NCBI RefSeq assembly: GCF_901709675.1
Contig: NC_051106.1
Span: 2,800,001-2,864,000, forward strand
Origin: Syngnathus acus
Taxonomy: Eukaryota; Chordata; Actinopteri; Syngnathiformes; Syngnathidae
Length of the DNA stretch: 64,000 nt
Direction of reading: 5' to 3'
The translations under genes were made by a program, and so were the position numbers. The notes under the pieces were generated by a model, which ran no database searches, was not told the DNA's origin, and saw only the letters and a list, made by a program, of their open reading frames with translations. Below are positions 1 through 34,900 of this stretch, in pieces (positions within the stretch are counted from its first letter, which is position 1; every line of letters starts with the position of its first letter).

Positions 1-17
1 ACTCTGCTTTCTCTCAG

Positions 18-1854
18 GACCGGGCACAGAAAGTAGCTGCATCTGGGAGCTGATTCACTCCAGGTCTGAAGTGGAAGGCAGACCAGAGACAGTCTTCCAG
101 TTGTGTAGCAGGTCAGACATTTAGCTTGATGATCGTAAAAAAATAAAAATGACACAAAGGTACACAGGTTAATTGCCGTCGAATGGAAGAGCATTTTTTT
201 GCAATTGTTCTGCCCGTGACTATGCTTCATTGAGAAGAACACTTAAATAGCTTTTGAGCCAATTTAGTTGAAATTAAACAATTTCCCACATTGACTGTTC
301 TCTCACCCCGCACTGTTCTTGAGGATGCAGTAGGCATGTGGCGATTACTGTTTTGAGTGTTTACCATACTTTTAAAGTCACCACCGGTAATGAGCTTTTT
401 TCTTTTCTGTTTTGAGTGGACTAGGCAATTTCCTGCTAAAATATGGTTGGCTGCTTGCAGATACTACTAAATGCTTCTTTATGTTAATGACAAGAGGCTG
501 AGCAAAGCAGTTACACACGATGATGTACGTCCAGTTCTTCTCGTATTTAGTTGTCGCTCTAATTAAATAGGCCACAACTAGTGCTGAGATCATTCGGTTG
601 TGCTAAGACTGAGTTTTACCATCAGAAGTAAAATATAATTTACAGGTTGATATTTTTTTACCGTAGAGCGTTTTCAGTGTGACATTCGCTGGTGACAGCG
701 ACATCATCAAGACGAAAGATCCCATAATGCACTGATAAATTGGGATCAGGCTGAATGAATGTCATTGCTCTTCTCTCTGGGGACACCCTCGAACTCTGGC
801 AGCAATCCTCTTAATCTACATTAGGACTCTGAAATTATCTACCGATCGCGCTATGTACTCAAACAACCTCGTCTGTGTCCTCCCCAGTGAGCCCGAGAGC
901 AAGGTGAACATCATCAAGGTGATCCGCTCCATTCTCAGGGAGAACGCCAGGAGGAACACGAGAGGCGAGGCCAGCTTGGAGCGTGGCTGTAAGGAACGCC
1001 TGGCAGCCATGCGCACCAGGATGGGTGAGTGTCACTACGCCGCCAACACAAGGAATTCCTCCTAAACAAATTCCCAAAGATAGTACAAGTGTGAAATGCA
1101 CCTTCACAAGATCATATCTTTACTTTTTAGGCCATCAAAAGACCGCAGGGCAGGGAGCTGTGTGTTTTGCTCAGATAAGAGTATGACTTCCATGTCTATC
1201 TTGATCGCAGGCTCCTCCAGGGCTTCCCGCTTGTGTCGGCAGCCCCTTGGAGACCCAACCACCCAGTCCCGGAATCTCAAGTCCGGGACGGATTTGGACG
1301 AAGGCGGTACGAGTATTGCCACCTCCAGTCTGTCCGGCGCTCCCCAGCTACGGGAAGGCCCGACTGGGTCGCCACAGGGGAGTGACTCCCAACCCGCTTC
1401 TGTCTCGATGAAGGAGTCTGACATTCTCAGCGACGAAGAAGACGACGGCTTTAGCGAGACTGCGGGCGCCAAGAGGGGCGCTCTCGATGCTCAGTTCTTC
1501 CAGTTAAAAATCTCAGAGGAGCCCGTGCTGACGTACGCGCCCGTGCCCCACGTCCAACCTGATGGGGGCACACCCACGGTTCAACCCAGACTCGCGAGAG
1601 ATCGACCGAGTGCGGCAAAGAGGAAAAGTGGCAGTTTGCGGAGAAGCCAGGGGGCGCTAGTGTGCTTGAATGAGCAAAGCGGTTCATTGGACGCCCGCAA
1701 TGATGCGTCGCCACCGCCAGGTGTGTTGGACCTCAATGCGCTTCTGGAGAGAGAGTTTAGCGTCCAAAGTCTGACCTCGGTGGTCAATGAGGACTGTTTC
1801 TACGACACGGCCTTAGAGAGACCCCCGATAGCACAAGAACACAAGCCCAGTTAG
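18..1854 (+). CDS. tiam2: TIAM2-type Rac1 guanine-nucleotide exchange factor, C-terminal part (gene starts before the window)
   Basis: Three coding exons are visible: 18-111, 888-1024 and 1211-1854, with stop TAG at 1852-1854. All have AG/GT borders and compatible phases (2-base start; junctions completing Ser and Gly). Together they encode the last 291 residues. The first exon reads CIWELIHSRSEVEGRPETVF, which matches the end of the C-terminal PH domain of TIAM proteins. The second continues with SKVNIIKVIRSILREN, and the last exon is the low-complexity tail with KESDILSDEEDDGF and the conserved end EREFSVQSLTSVVNEDCFYD. TIAM proteins activate Rac1 through a DH-PH module that lies upstream of this window. 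The tail resembles TIAM1 and TIAM2 alike; I choose TIAM2 because tfb1m and cldn20 follow, as in human 6q25.3. Whether this is the fish a or b copy cannot be told. Confidence 0.88.
112..887 (+). other. tiam2 intron
   Basis: This intron lies between the first two visible tiam2 exons. The donor after position 111 is GTCAGA and the acceptor ends TCCCCAG at 887. I see no gene or clear repeat in it; the small open frames on both strands look random. Confidence 0.75.
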
Positions 1855-4813
1855 CACACATCTGCTCAGGTGAGAACCATGAGGTACGCTGATTGGTTTA
1901 CAAACTCTCGAAGGAGGGGTGAGGGTTCCTCAGTGTGTGGCCTGCTCAGCAACCACAAGTGCATTTGATTCCCGTCACATTTAGACCCCACCCCCCATAT
2001 TTGTACATCGGCATTTACAAGTTTGCGTATTAGCTAATTTTGTTCAGTTTTGTTCTCTACTATAATATTGCTTTGGTGCCATCAGGTGTCATCGTGGTGT
2101 CAAGGTTTCATTTAGACATAAGTAGTTCTTTGCCACCATCTTGTGGTATCTAAAGGCAATTGAAGATTTTTTGCGAAGTAGTTGTTACTCATGCGTTCAT
2201 TAGTTAGGATCCCAAAAAGGACAAAAATCCAAGAAATAGCATTTCCACACCAAAATGGCTGACTACATGTTTCACAGCAACTGTAGGTTGTACATTTGAT
2301 TAATTTTGTATTTGCCAGTGGGTCCCTCAAGATGGTGACTAAGCTGCTGCTCTTTCTATTAGACAAGGTTGATGGCCTGAAATGAAGATCCTCCTCAGTC
2401 CCTTGGAGCTAAAATGGCACCAAAGCAATATTTTGATACAATCCAAAAGCAATGAATCACTTTGGGGGGTTCATTGTACAAATTGCCCAATGGAAGACAA
2501 AAGAAATTTGGTGAAAATAGATGTTTGTAAAACCACTTAATGAAGGAAATTAAAAATTTGGTATAGATTGGAATGTTACAATGTAAAGAACAAATCCATT
2601 TCTCATATAACGTGACGTGGACACTTTTAGTTTGCTAACAAAACAGGGTTTTGGGCCTTGTACCTGGGACCATTTTAGGGGCAAAAAGTGTTTTTATTAT
2701 AGTCAGGCCCTGATAAAGCCCCAGCGACAGTGGCGCAAATGCTTCATGAATACAACAACAACAAAATAATTATAGGCTCAAATTCTTCAGAGGGCGGTCA
2801 GGTTCCCCACCCTCCCTTTCCGCAGGACATGTGGCCAATTGAGGACAAAACAAAAGCAGCTCAGCCACGCATTCCAGCTTTCAACTCTTGGGTGGTGATC
2901 AGGTTTATTTTATTCTATTTCTTTACATCAAACCAGAGCTTTACTCCCAAGATTTGTTGGAGAGTTGCTCAGATGGGGTTGTCCCCCCCACCACAGACGT
3001 TAATACTATGCATCAACAGGGCTAATAAGAAAATCCTGGCAACAACAGTGAACATGTGGCCATGATACGCTTCTGTGATAATCAATAACATGACCTCACC
3101 ACATGTCAGCAGACACACAGGCAAAAATAGGCCAAGCTAGTTGTATGACTTTTTTTTTTTATCTGAATAATAAAATAATGGCTGACCGAGTTTAATTTTA
3201 ATGAAAGTGGCGGTTTGAAGGAAATTAGACTGTAGGGTAGATTGGTTTTACTTTCTATTAGTACATCTTGTTTCCTGTCACCTTTAAAAATAGCTGACAG
3301 GAACACATTCAAAAGTAGACTGAATGATGGGAAATTATGAAAAGAAGGAAATGATAGAGCTTTGATATACTTGGGACACACAGCAGCTCAGCTCATGGTC
3401 ACATGTTCACTGAAAGCAAAGATCCAAAGACCGGCTGCAGTCAAAAAATATCTTTTTTTCTCTCTCGCTTTTTTTTTGTGCACTAAAGTACACTGTTTGC
3501 CTATTAGATTTCATGTTTCTGTACAGGTTTTAATGTTATTAATGCAGTTTTTATTTATTACTTTAGTGTCGATTGGTTTTGTGTATTAAGTGTTTGTCGA
3601 CAAGGCTTCGAGCATTTAAGATTGAATTTACTTTTACCAGAAAAGAAAAAAAATGGCAGGTTGATCATTCTGTTCTGCAAAGCATTGTTGATTTGTGTGC
3701 AGAGAAATTATTGGTTGAAATAAGGCCCTTTTGATGAGTCTGAATAGCAATAATTGAGTTCAACTATTTGTATGCTTTTAAGGGTTTTGTGTACATACTC
3801 TGTTTTTTTTCTACTAGATATTGTACAGTTCATGAGGCAGGAATTAATTTTCAGAAAATTAAATGCTTTTTTTTTTTGTTAGATAACATGGATGGAGTTG
3901 AGGTACTATACTGAGGTCTATATCTGTTAAAGACATTCTCACCATGCCTTCAATGCTAGCATACCAATGAATGTGAATTCCTCCTCCTGATGGAATTGTT
4001 TTTGAAATAAAACTTATCTGTGAACGGTGCCTGGAGAACAGTGCCGTCTTTGCCTCCGAGCGAGCGTGTGCATATTCCACTTAAGTACATCGACAGGTGA
4101 AGCAGTTCTGAGAAAATCATTTTCATTTTGCTTTTGGACTTTTGGTGACAGTTCCCGCAATTCTCCCTCTGCGCCACCTTGTCTGAGATGCCTCAGAGGT
4201 AAAGCAAAACACCCCCGATTTCTAAATTTGCTTCCATGGAGCGGAACACTGCAATGGAATTTAATTGGCTCATTAAGATTAACGCACAAATCATTTGATA
4301 AAATTAATGCAAGTTAAAATAAAGGATTGTTACAAATTAATGTATCTTGGGAATCCAGAAAAATTACACTGAAGTGTTGCGAGCGGTGTGACCTTTTTGT
4401 TCCTAAATAAAATAAATAATTATCAAAATGTCTTGACCCATCCAGAAGAAACACACAAGTTGTGTTTTGAACCAAGTTGACTTTAAAAACATCCCAAGTG
4501 GCTTTCCACAACAGTGCACACATTCATGTGTGTAATCTCTTCACTCCCAAGTGGCAACATTACACAATAGAAAACAAACGACCTGGATCAGATGCAGCCA
4601 TGTTCTTTACATGATATATTTTAGTGTTTTTTTTTTTTTTTTTTAGCCCAATTTGCTCTTTATCTGTTCTTCCAATAAACAGCCGTTTGGCGCTCTTGGA
4701 GGCATGGAAAAAAAAAAAGTGTAAAAAATGCATGCCAGTGCCAGGTGGAAATGTCAAGGCTACAAGAGCGGCACTAAATTGACCTCTGTCGCGCTTTCTG
4801 CACTTTGTCACGA
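1855..4813. other. tiam2 3' untranslated region and tail-to-tail gap to tfb1m
   Basis: The stretch runs from the tiam2 stop to the tfb1m stop on the opposite strand, so the two genes converge. It holds the 3' ends of both transcripts and one inverted-repeat element (2064-2432). The rest is AT-rich with short A/T runs. I could not place a convincing polyadenylation site for either gene. Confidence 0.6.
2064..2432. mobile_element. MITE-like element with perfect 19-bp terminal inverted repeats
   Basis: Positions 2064-2082 (AATATTGCTTTGGTGCCAT) are the exact reverse complement of 2414-2432, with about 330 bp between them and no coding capacity. This is the form of a miniature inverted-repeat transposable element. 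No flanking target duplication is obvious, so the true ends may differ by a few bases and the family is unknown. It lies in or just beyond the tiam2 3' untranslated region. Confidence 0.6.
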
Positions 4814-26046
<21,233 letters not shown>

Positions 26047-27110
26047 TTAAATAAAATCTGATCCATTTTCCTCAGCTACAATGACTGGGAGATATAAATT
26101 TCTGGAAATGTTAATAGAGGAAACATGGACCCTCATAAATTATGTTAATCAGATTTGTTCTACTCACTGGTCATCAAAGATTTTATTCAGATTGTATTTC
26201 ATGCTGTCAATAAAATACTTTCCATTAAATCAACCCTTCAAAATGGGTTACTCTTGAAGAAAACACACAACGTGTATTGTAGTTTACTAAAAACAAATTC
26301 TGAGACGCACATTTAGGAAAATTACAGGAGGGATGCTTCCAATGCCACATCCGCCAGTTTGTGCACTGTGCAAGAAACTTATGGGGACAGAGACAGTGTT
26401 AGATAAACAACAAAAAGAAAAACAAATAAACAAACAGGAAACAGAAAATTGAAATATCTAGCACCGTTTTGTAACAACACCCAGAGGCATTTCTATTTAT
26501 TCGCGCTTAAATTGTCGAGACGTTTCTTGCAGACGTCCGTATAATTTAGTTAACAGTGCTGCACAGGCTTCCATTTATGTCCAAGGTCCTTGCGTGCCAT
26601 CTCGTGGCACAATAAAGTACAACATGCAGTCAGCACTTTCCACGGAAGCATCCAGCGTGCAAAATGCTTCCAATTTAAAATGTCCCATTTTATTGACATA
26701 TTTTTAATGACATGTAATTAATGAATTGCAAATAGAGTTTTTTTAATTTATCTAATTGTAAGGAAAAAGTACAATAACGATTTAGTCACTCACGACTGTC
26801 TATTCAACATTGACTGGATGCACACTTACGTTCTGCAATCTAAAAGTTGCTATATAGACACCAACTAAATAAATAACTTTAAAAAGGGTTGCCTATATGA
26901 TTATAATCGTTTATGTGAACTGTGAAACGTGCAGGCGATTTCATTATGAAGCTAAAGTTTACTCCTCACTTGTTCTACATTAGCTAGTCAAGGCTGCAAA
27001 TTATGACGGGGCATAGATTAAACAAACCGAGTAGAACGTGAAAATAAACGTAATAAATTATACAGCAAACGTAATGAAGGAGAATAAAACACATGACCCA
27101 CGCTTCTCAC

Positions 27111-27150
27111 CTGCGATGCTTTTCTTCCTTTTATTTCCTTATTCGTCATG
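27111..27150 (-). other. tfb1m: probable non-coding first exon of tfb1m
   Basis: On the minus strand the sequence GCATCGCAG is followed by GTGAGAAGC, a strong donor with exon end at 27111. It pairs with the acceptor at 26024. The transcription start is not visible; I place it just downstream of the CRE/CCAAT cluster. If transcription starts above about 27150, the leader includes an ATG out of frame with the main start. Confidence 0.5.
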
Positions 27151-27154
27151 GCGT

Positions 27155-27203
27155 TGACGTCAAAATATCCAATGAGATTGCGAGGCTTGCAAATTCCACC
27201 AAT
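27155..27203 (-). promoter_or_regulatory. tfb1m: tfb1m core promoter elements: CRE palindrome and two CCAAT boxes
   Basis: TGACGTCA, a full CRE/ATF palindrome, is at 27155-27162. CCAAT pentamers on the plus strand are at 27169-27173 and 27199-27203. They lie just upstream of the probable tfb1m first exon. This fits a TATA-less housekeeping promoter. Factor binding is inferred from motif only. Confidence 0.5.
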
Positions 27204-27779
27204 CAATTTGCGCAGGCGGGGTTTGGTTTTGCCCTTCAACAGTCGGTTGTTGTTGATGTAATGACAATTCATGACGAGAAGAGGGCGGTATTTCAGAGAC
27301 GCTGCTGTGTGTAATTCTATCTCCATCCCATCCTCCTCAATGTAGACTACCAGTACCAGCTTTCTAATCCTCTTTTGGGTTCAACGCTTTCAGCCGTGGC
27401 GCTCCTGATCTGATGAATTCACTTCCACAATCTCTCCGACTCCCTCCACAATTTTGTCACAGTGTCGTCTAAAACACCTAGACCATCACTCATCCTTTCA
27501 TTCTACATAATACAGCTAGATAGACAGAAAGACATATACACACCTCGAGAGCTAGATATCTTGATAGATGAGAATGTTATTTTGCTTGCCTCTTTTTCTA
27601 ACAATTCCAAAACAAAAACAAACTATGTGCAATAACTATTTATTATTTACTTTCTGTACAAACCTCATTCATGTTACTACATATACCCACATTGAACATA
27701 CTGTCAATAAGATCTTTAACCTTCATTTTAGACTAATAGCTATACTGTAAATAAGATCTTTCACTTTATTCTCAGACTT

Positions 27780-27905
27780 CCTTTTATACTTTTTTTTAAT
27801 TTGTAATGTTTGCACTAGGAAGGGAGCAGCTCCCAAATCTCGTTGTACAACTAAGTTGTAAAACGACAGTAAAGGGCATTCTATTCTATTATTCTATTCT
27901 ATTTT
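27780..27905 (+). mobile_element. probable retroelement 3' end with ATTCT tail
   Basis: The phrase TCTCGTTGTACAACTAAG, followed by a GACAGTAAAGG segment and then repeats of ATTCT, matches in form the 3' ends of non-LTR retroposons in fish. Only the tail is visible; no reverse transcriptase frame lies upstream. The assignment is from memory of similar sequence. Confidence 0.4.
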
Positions 27906-29639
27906 CATCACTTAAAGTTTCATTTGCATTTGTTGTGCTTTCCCAAAATTTCCAAAGAGAAAAACTTTTTTTATATGACTGTCTCCTCCACATTTTTACC
28001 TTTTGCAAACTGCATGCATAATCAGTTAGAGTAAGTGAACATGCAATTTAGCACTCGCTATTCGATATCTACCAGGGCAATCAACTGATGTATCAATGCA
28101 GGCACTCTCCTCCCAGACTGGTCTGCAACTTTGATAAAAGTTTCAAGCTCACAGTAAACGAATTTATTATAATTTCTGTTTTCATGACCTTTTTTAGTGA
28201 TAACATTACTGCTTCCCTTTTTAATCCCATTATGGCCGTGGCCCTGCGTCACTACGTTCCTTGGATGAGACAAAAAAAAGTGTTGCTAAAGCGGCAGCAG
28301 TGTTTTGACGACAGACACAGTCATTGAGCCCCTAAGGAGAAGTGGAGGAATAAAATTGGTGCTTAAAGTACAGATTGGGAATTGCATGACCACATCAAGT
28401 CTCAAGAAAAATATTATTCAATATACATACATAAAACATCTATCAAGTTAGTGTGGGAATGTTGCTATTCAAACTGCCTACATTTCTTCTCGGATTCATA
28501 ACACATGTGCCCAGACAGGTCATGCATGTATTACATGCACTGTAAAGAGGGAAATCATAACAAGCCTCTTCCTCGCTGCTTCCCGCCACATGACTTCATT
28601 TTAGGGTGTGGGAATTATGGCCTTCCATCAAAATACTCTTCTCATGACCTCATTTTGGATCACCCTTCCTCTTTGATACCACAACATATGTCATCCTTCC
28701 GAATATGACAAGGAAAGTGTTTGATTTGATTATCTTTTGGTGACACATAAAAAAGTCGTAGATCTGGTTATAAAGCCTGTGGAGTGACCTCCTGTGACCT
28801 AACACTCGCCCGTTGTTCTGTCTTGCACAGACACACACATTGACAGAATAAAGTGATAGGTGAAGGATGTCAAAAGTTATCAATCGGATGGCCTGTGCAG
28901 TGTGCTTTCACTTCATCAACAGCATGACATCAGCACAACACCCGCCCAGTTTGATAACGACTACAAGAGAACAATACTGCTCTTGGCTCAGATGCCGCAT
29001 GAATCACAGAGGATGGAGTGAATGCAGTCGTCACATCATCTAAAATAGCTCCTCAGTGACTTGTAGTGCTTGATGTGACTTTTTGTTTGCTTTGGTTTCC
29101 AATGTCTTTATATTTACCAGATGTTTACCTCAATGTGGTCAGCAACACTTGATTAAGCTGCATCACATGGAGTATTCCTGCTGTCCAAATTTTGAGAATA
29201 ATTTCATAATTATTTTTTACCAATTTTTTATTTATTTTTTTAATGTTTTTTTAAAAATATTTTCTTACCAATATTTATTTATCTATTTATTTATTAAAAT
29301 AATTATTACGCAATCTAAAGTGCTATAATGGTTTGCTCGCTTTTACACTCGCTGAACAAACATGCAGATTTTTGGGTCTGCCGGAAAGTGATGATTTCGG
29401 AGGTGCAGGAATTCGACCCAATGCTAATGATATGTTTGCATGAACACTGAACATTAGGAAAATATGTCAGCCAATCCGAAACTAAAATAGCAATGAACAT
29501 TAATAAGAGATATATATACCAGTGCAAAACAAAATAATCAAACCTGCATTTAATTAAATCCTGTTCAGCCTAGTCAGTGTGGGCAATTATTAAAATCAAC
29601 CTATTGATTTTTTTTTTTTTTTTTGTAGTGGTTGTTCTC

Positions 29640-29910
29640 ATTAGGTTTGTGGGGAAGCTGGAACCTGTCCCAGCTGACATAGGGCGAATGGCATCCTGGA
29701 CTGGTCCCCAAAAAAATTGCAAGGAGGAAACAAAGAAAACATTCATAGCAAAGGAACATTTAGAGTCTTCAATGAACATACCATGCAATATTTTGGGGCG
29801 GGGTGAGGTGAGAGGAAGCTAAAATACCCAGAGAAAACCCAGGAAAACACAAGGACTGGATATGAAATCTACATAGGAAGGCCAGAGCCAAGATTTAATT
29901 CAGGGACTTC
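29640..29910 (+). repeat. fragment of a common teleost dispersed repeat (A)
   Basis: Contains degraded phrases typical of a very common fish repeat: GGAACCTGTCCCAGCTGACA, then ATTTAGAGTCTTCAATGAAC, then GAGAAAACCCAGG. It is non-coding. The family name was not determined. Confidence 0.5.
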
Positions 29911-30629
29911 TAACCACAACTATTTGGTACATATGTAAAGCTATGGAACAAAGACAAGTGGTTAGCGTTTTGGCCCATAATAAGAAAAATCTACTTGTAA
30001 AAGAATAGTCAGTGAACCTCAAAAGGCTAATCACTACAATTGTGTCTGTCACACAACAAGAGTTCAGACTGCCATCATGCATTTGTTACTTGGGACATTT
30101 TTGGCTTCCTTTTGGTTTTTGTGGATTTTTTTCTCAAAACAAGGGCCATCTTTTCCAAGAAGTGTTAAAAGAAGAGCATTACCATAGAGGGCATGCATTC
30201 ACTTATGCTGCAGGGTGGGTCATCAGTTTTTTTTCTGTCAAGGTTTCAGATGGTGTTTACGGAACTAGTTTGAGTAGCAGAATTTTCATTGAATTGTTCT
30301 ATACAGTATTTATGGCCTAGAATTGTTTCTGATGCAAATATGAACTGTAATTAAACTTTTATAATGCACTACAAAAAAACAAGTACGAATTAAATCCGAG
30401 ACACCCATGAATTTGCATATCCATAGAGTTTTTTCAATATTAAAAAAACATTTTCTTTTCATATTTTCCTCAAATTTTATGGAAAACGGTAGTTTTTTAA
30501 AAAATTTTTGGGTACTTTAAATAATTTTTTTAATGGGAAATTATGTCCTTTCATGATGAGTGAAATAATATACTCATTGATGTCCCATGCATGTCAACAT
30601 TGTTTGACATTTCATAGAATTATTCATCC

Positions 30630-30790
30630 ATCTAATTTTTTATATTGCTTATCCTATTCAGGGTCGCAGGGCGCTTGGAGTTCCCTGATTTTTGTGAGCT
30701 AGGCACCAGGTCACCAATTAATCACAGCACAAAGATAGACAGACAATCATGCACATTCACATTCACACCAGCTGAGTTGGAAGTAAACCA
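30630..30790 (+). repeat. fragment of the same dispersed repeat (B)
   Basis: Contains ATATTGCTTATCCTATTCAG with GGTCGCAGGGCGCTTGGAGT and CACATTCACATTCACACC, the front portion of the dispersed repeat whose later part is seen at 29640-29910. It is degraded and non-coding. Confidence 0.5.
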
Positions 30791-31526
30791 ACACTGCCTT
30801 CACAGGAGTCAGACAAATGAACCACAACATCGGTGGCCTGACATAACGTATCTAATGTCCTCACAGTGTACATCAACTCCATACCAAACACATGGTACGC
30901 ATCCACAAAAGTTCAAAATGATCCATATTCTCAGTTGAATCAAAGAAATATCCAAATACATAATTGTTGGCTTTTGGGCCTCTTCTTGCAGATCAATGAG
31001 ATCATTTGAACAAAACCATGTGTTGCATTTGAGTGTTGACTAAAAGCAGGTGGAAAAAATAAGCTATAGAAGCAACAGCGGGGTCAAAAAACGAGTCAAC
31101 AGAGAGACTATGTGCAATTGTAACACTTTTTTAATATCGCTCCTCTTTTGGACCTCATTGGACCAAGTGAATCTAATGAAGTGTATTGTCGAGTTCATGA
31201 CTCCAGTAATGGACTATGCGCTGACCTCACTGTCTAAATTTACATTGTAGCAGAGACGGCGAGCAAGTGTAGCTACAGAAGTGTTGGAAAGTTTGGCTCA
31301 CGCTCTCACTTCAAGACCACCTTTACGTCAGCAGTTGGTGGTTCCTTGGAGCAACTTAAGGGTTGGGTGTCTGCTGTCACCGGACTTTCCGAGCATGATG
31401 ACATGGTTCAGCTGTCATCTCCAAGTCAGCGAGGAGCGTTAGCGGTCTCGCTCGGCCGGCCAAGTCGTCTAAGATTCAGATAACCTCAGCTGCCAACAGT
31501 ACCCAGGCTGGCAAGAGAGGAGAAGT

Positions 31527-31941
31527 TAAATATAGAGGGGAACTTTTTTTGGATTCTATAGAGAAGAATTGCAAGGGATGCTCAAAAGATTTACGTAAAG
31601 GACAACAGTATTTCTTTTTATGTCAATACTTGTCCAAAATGCCTTCTGGAAAGGATTGTTGTGTTTTAACACAACTGAATAGGCTGTGGGAGTGAACGAG
31701 GGAGGGAGGGTAAGAGAGAGAGAGAGGGAGAGAGTTAAGAGTGGGAAGTTACAGTGCTCCATTATTGCTTTCTTCTATTCCCTCCCTGATCTGACCAAGT
31801 AAGAGGGAAAGGAGCATGGGGATTTCTCAATAGCCAGTTCCAGCACAGAACATCTCAAGGGGGATATTTGTGGATGTTTCACTTACCTGGATTATCCACG
31901 AGGGACGAGCAACAATTAAACGTGGGTGACAACACAACAGG
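31527..31941 (+). other. filip1: candidate filip1 promoter and 5' untranslated exon
   Basis: A TATA-like TAAATATAGA occurs near 31527. It is preceded by a GC-richer block (31280-31500) and followed by a purine-rich leader and a donor (CAACAG then GTAATT, exon end 31941). No open frame spans it. Because the first filip1 coding exon begins with an acceptor just before its ATG, an upstream non-coding exon is required, and this is the best candidate I see. Distance to the coding exon is 6.4 kb. Confidence 0.3.
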
Positions 31942-34900
31942 TAATTATTTGTACGTAACGAACTGTCAGATTATTAGGATGTCCTCAGTCATTGTTGCCA
32001 ACTAACAATTTGGTTTTATTTAAGTCAATCGAGCGCTCTATATGAATGAACAAGGTTTCTTTTCAAAAGTATCAATTCTTCACATTTGTCACTAATGATT
32101 CCCTCATGACTTAAATATTGTGTTGTTCACGCTTGTAAGAGCTTCACCATTGTTCTAGTGAATAATGAGTGGTTAGAGTCATGAATAAAAAATGTGGATG
32201 AATGACATTTATTGCAAAACATGAATGTGACCATTTAGTTAGTGTTTGCATGTGGGCAGAACACCACCAGAGAATGAAGGATGATAGCGTGATGAGTCAT
32301 GAGAATGAAGTCATAGAAGGACTATATGGATATTCACTGGAACAGTTGCTAATTTCATTCAAGAATTTTTAACTGGAAATTACTTGACTAAACAGATTGT
32401 CTTAACAGTGATGACTTGTGACGACATATTGGAATTTGACTGCTTTGCTTACATCATCTGGTTTGCTTATCCTTTGCAATAAACAAATAAAAAGTCAACT
32501 TGATGGGTTTCCCACTTGACTTGACAAAAACACTCCCACACCACTTCTCAGCATCTTGCAGCATGATGACATATTTAAAAAATATAGAATCAATTTCATC
32601 TACATGAGGAGACAAATTCGTTCAGCCGCTACTCTCTATCCATCTGTCAACATACTGTATATTGTGCACCGCCACTGTAAACCGAAAAGAAAACCTGAAA
32701 CATACTTCACCGGTGCTAATTACCCTCCAAGATTCATTCGGTCAAATGTCCAGAAGTCGCGCACAATCTCACACAGTCTCGCTCTTCCTGGTATGCAGCC
32801 TCCTCAGTTGATGTGGTATCTATGCCACAAAGAGAAATGGTGGCAATATTTGCCTCGTTAATGTTGTTGTGTGCTCATTTCAGCCCACTGAGAATGCATC
32901 TTGGTTTGACGGAGTGCTGAATGTGCAGCCAAATGGCTTTTTTGAAAAAGAAGCATTTGTAATTATTGGCGGGTGAATGAAAAAGAGTGTCAATCTTTCT
33001 AGTTTTACAAGATGGCCAAGATTTAACCTGGAATTTGTTAATGTCCAACCCTGAATGTGTGCTAATGGTTTATTGACTCAAGGAATTCAAAATAATTAAT
33101 CTCATTATTTGATATATCAGATGAAACTCAGCTATAGATTGTTCCGTGCATGCTCATTCCAAGGTTATTTTAGAAAATAGAAAGTGAACATACTGAGGTG
33201 AAGTTCACCCTTTCTGACTGACATACACACAGCATACGTTTAAAGTGTTTCTGATGTGTGTGGTTATTATTGACTTGCTAAAATTCAGCTCACAAAATAG
33301 TACATAAAACCCCACATAGACAATTAAACAGTCTCTAAATATTTCTGGTAAGAATGTGCTCTCCTTTTCTTCGTTCTTGACACATTTACAGTTGGCTGCA
33401 TCTTGTCAACTTGATTCTTAAATCTGATGCCATTATGTCTTGTAATGGTGATATTGTAATATACAATATTACCGTTTTCATTCTTCATTCTACTTCAAGT
33501 TCCCTTTATAATCATCAATGTTGCTCCAGGTCACACACAGCATTGTAACAGTCCCGTGTTCCAGCCTCTAGACCCACAAGGCCACATACCTGGTTTGGAT
33601 TGAGTCACTCGCATGGCCTCCATAGAGAACATTACATACTGCAGCTTTGATGCGTCACGCATAGTCTTGACATAGCATACAACAGGGATGCAAAACAATT
33701 ATTGTCTTTCAACGATTGTATCACCTATGACCTCAGGCTGTCTTTGTGCAGTGCAACTGCTTTTAAAAAAAATAAAGACAAGAAAGATCATCTTTCATAT
33801 CAGAAATGCCACTAAAGGTATTAGTGTCAGTTCTGCGAACATACTAAAGTACGCTATGGAACTTTGAGTCTGGTGGGTCTCAACAACAGCTGTCACAGAC
33901 ATATAAGAGCCCCTGCAGTTGAATTCCAAAAATGTAGTTTAGACACATTTGGATGTTTCACAGATCACTGGTAGCCTACTCATAACTCACCTTGGTTTAA
34001 AAATAAGTCCTTTGGCTCCATAGCAACTTAAGATCTTCTCCAGATCATTTGATCCTGAATGGCAAGGCGGCAAAGCGCACTGGCTATAAACATTGGATTA
34101 GCTGCTAATTGGTGCCTAATAATGTCAAAGGAGTTCCAAGTCTAATAATTGGTCATTGCAAACATGCTGATAACTAGTTGCACTGCTACGATCTATCCAG
34201 AAAGGAACGATAGTGTGCTGAAAGAAATTCAAACGTAAAGATCAACAAATTGAAAGTCGATGACATCATTGGGCCGTGATCATTATGCAATATATTTTTT
34301 TTCTCCCCATTACTCACTAGCAATGACTATTATTAACCCAGTTGACTTTGGTTGAAAGGCAAGGTACACCTTGGATTAGCTGGCCACTACACTGTAAAAA
34401 CTGTACTGTACATTACGTAATAAAAAAATTGAAATTAAGAGGAACGCGAATGTCAATTAGGGTCATGGAATAGATGGTGATTAAATTTGAAATTTCCACT
34501 TGAGTCTTTTTTTCGGAAAGTAGTTATTATGTCCAACTGTACCACTTCTGAAACGAGAATTGAATCACCCAAAGCATCTGCAAAAACAAGCTTATGAATA
34601 AAGCTGACTAGGACCAAACAATTACGTTGTAAATCTTACATGACAACATGATGACTGAAGTTTTGAATTTTTCTACTCCATAACTACGTAAAAAAGAACC
34701 ACCACTCTAATGCTCAACACGTTTCTTCCTGTTCGCCTTTTGTCATATACACCATTACTCATTTAATAGCTAAATCATTTTTTTTAATTGTGAAAGTTTT
34801 CAAGCACAGTATATTTTTGTTTATTTCCATCTTACTACTGCAAATATTGGCACATCTTTGAAAAATAAACTTTGTTTTGTCCATTTTAAGGGAAAAAACA

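Larger units (their letters stand above)
27330..31300. other. intergenic region between tfb1m and filip1
   Basis: No gene is seen here. It holds a probable LINE 3' tail (27780-27905) and two pieces of a common fish dispersed repeat (29640-29910, 30630-30790). The remainder is AT-rich. The junction between the two synteny blocks most likely lies here or in the stretch to 38.3 kb. Confidence 0.6.

Noticed and set aside
26600-26625. Short palindrome around TGCCATCTCGTGGCA
   Set aside because: A small hairpin in intronic sequence without flanking structure, conserved partner or promoter context.
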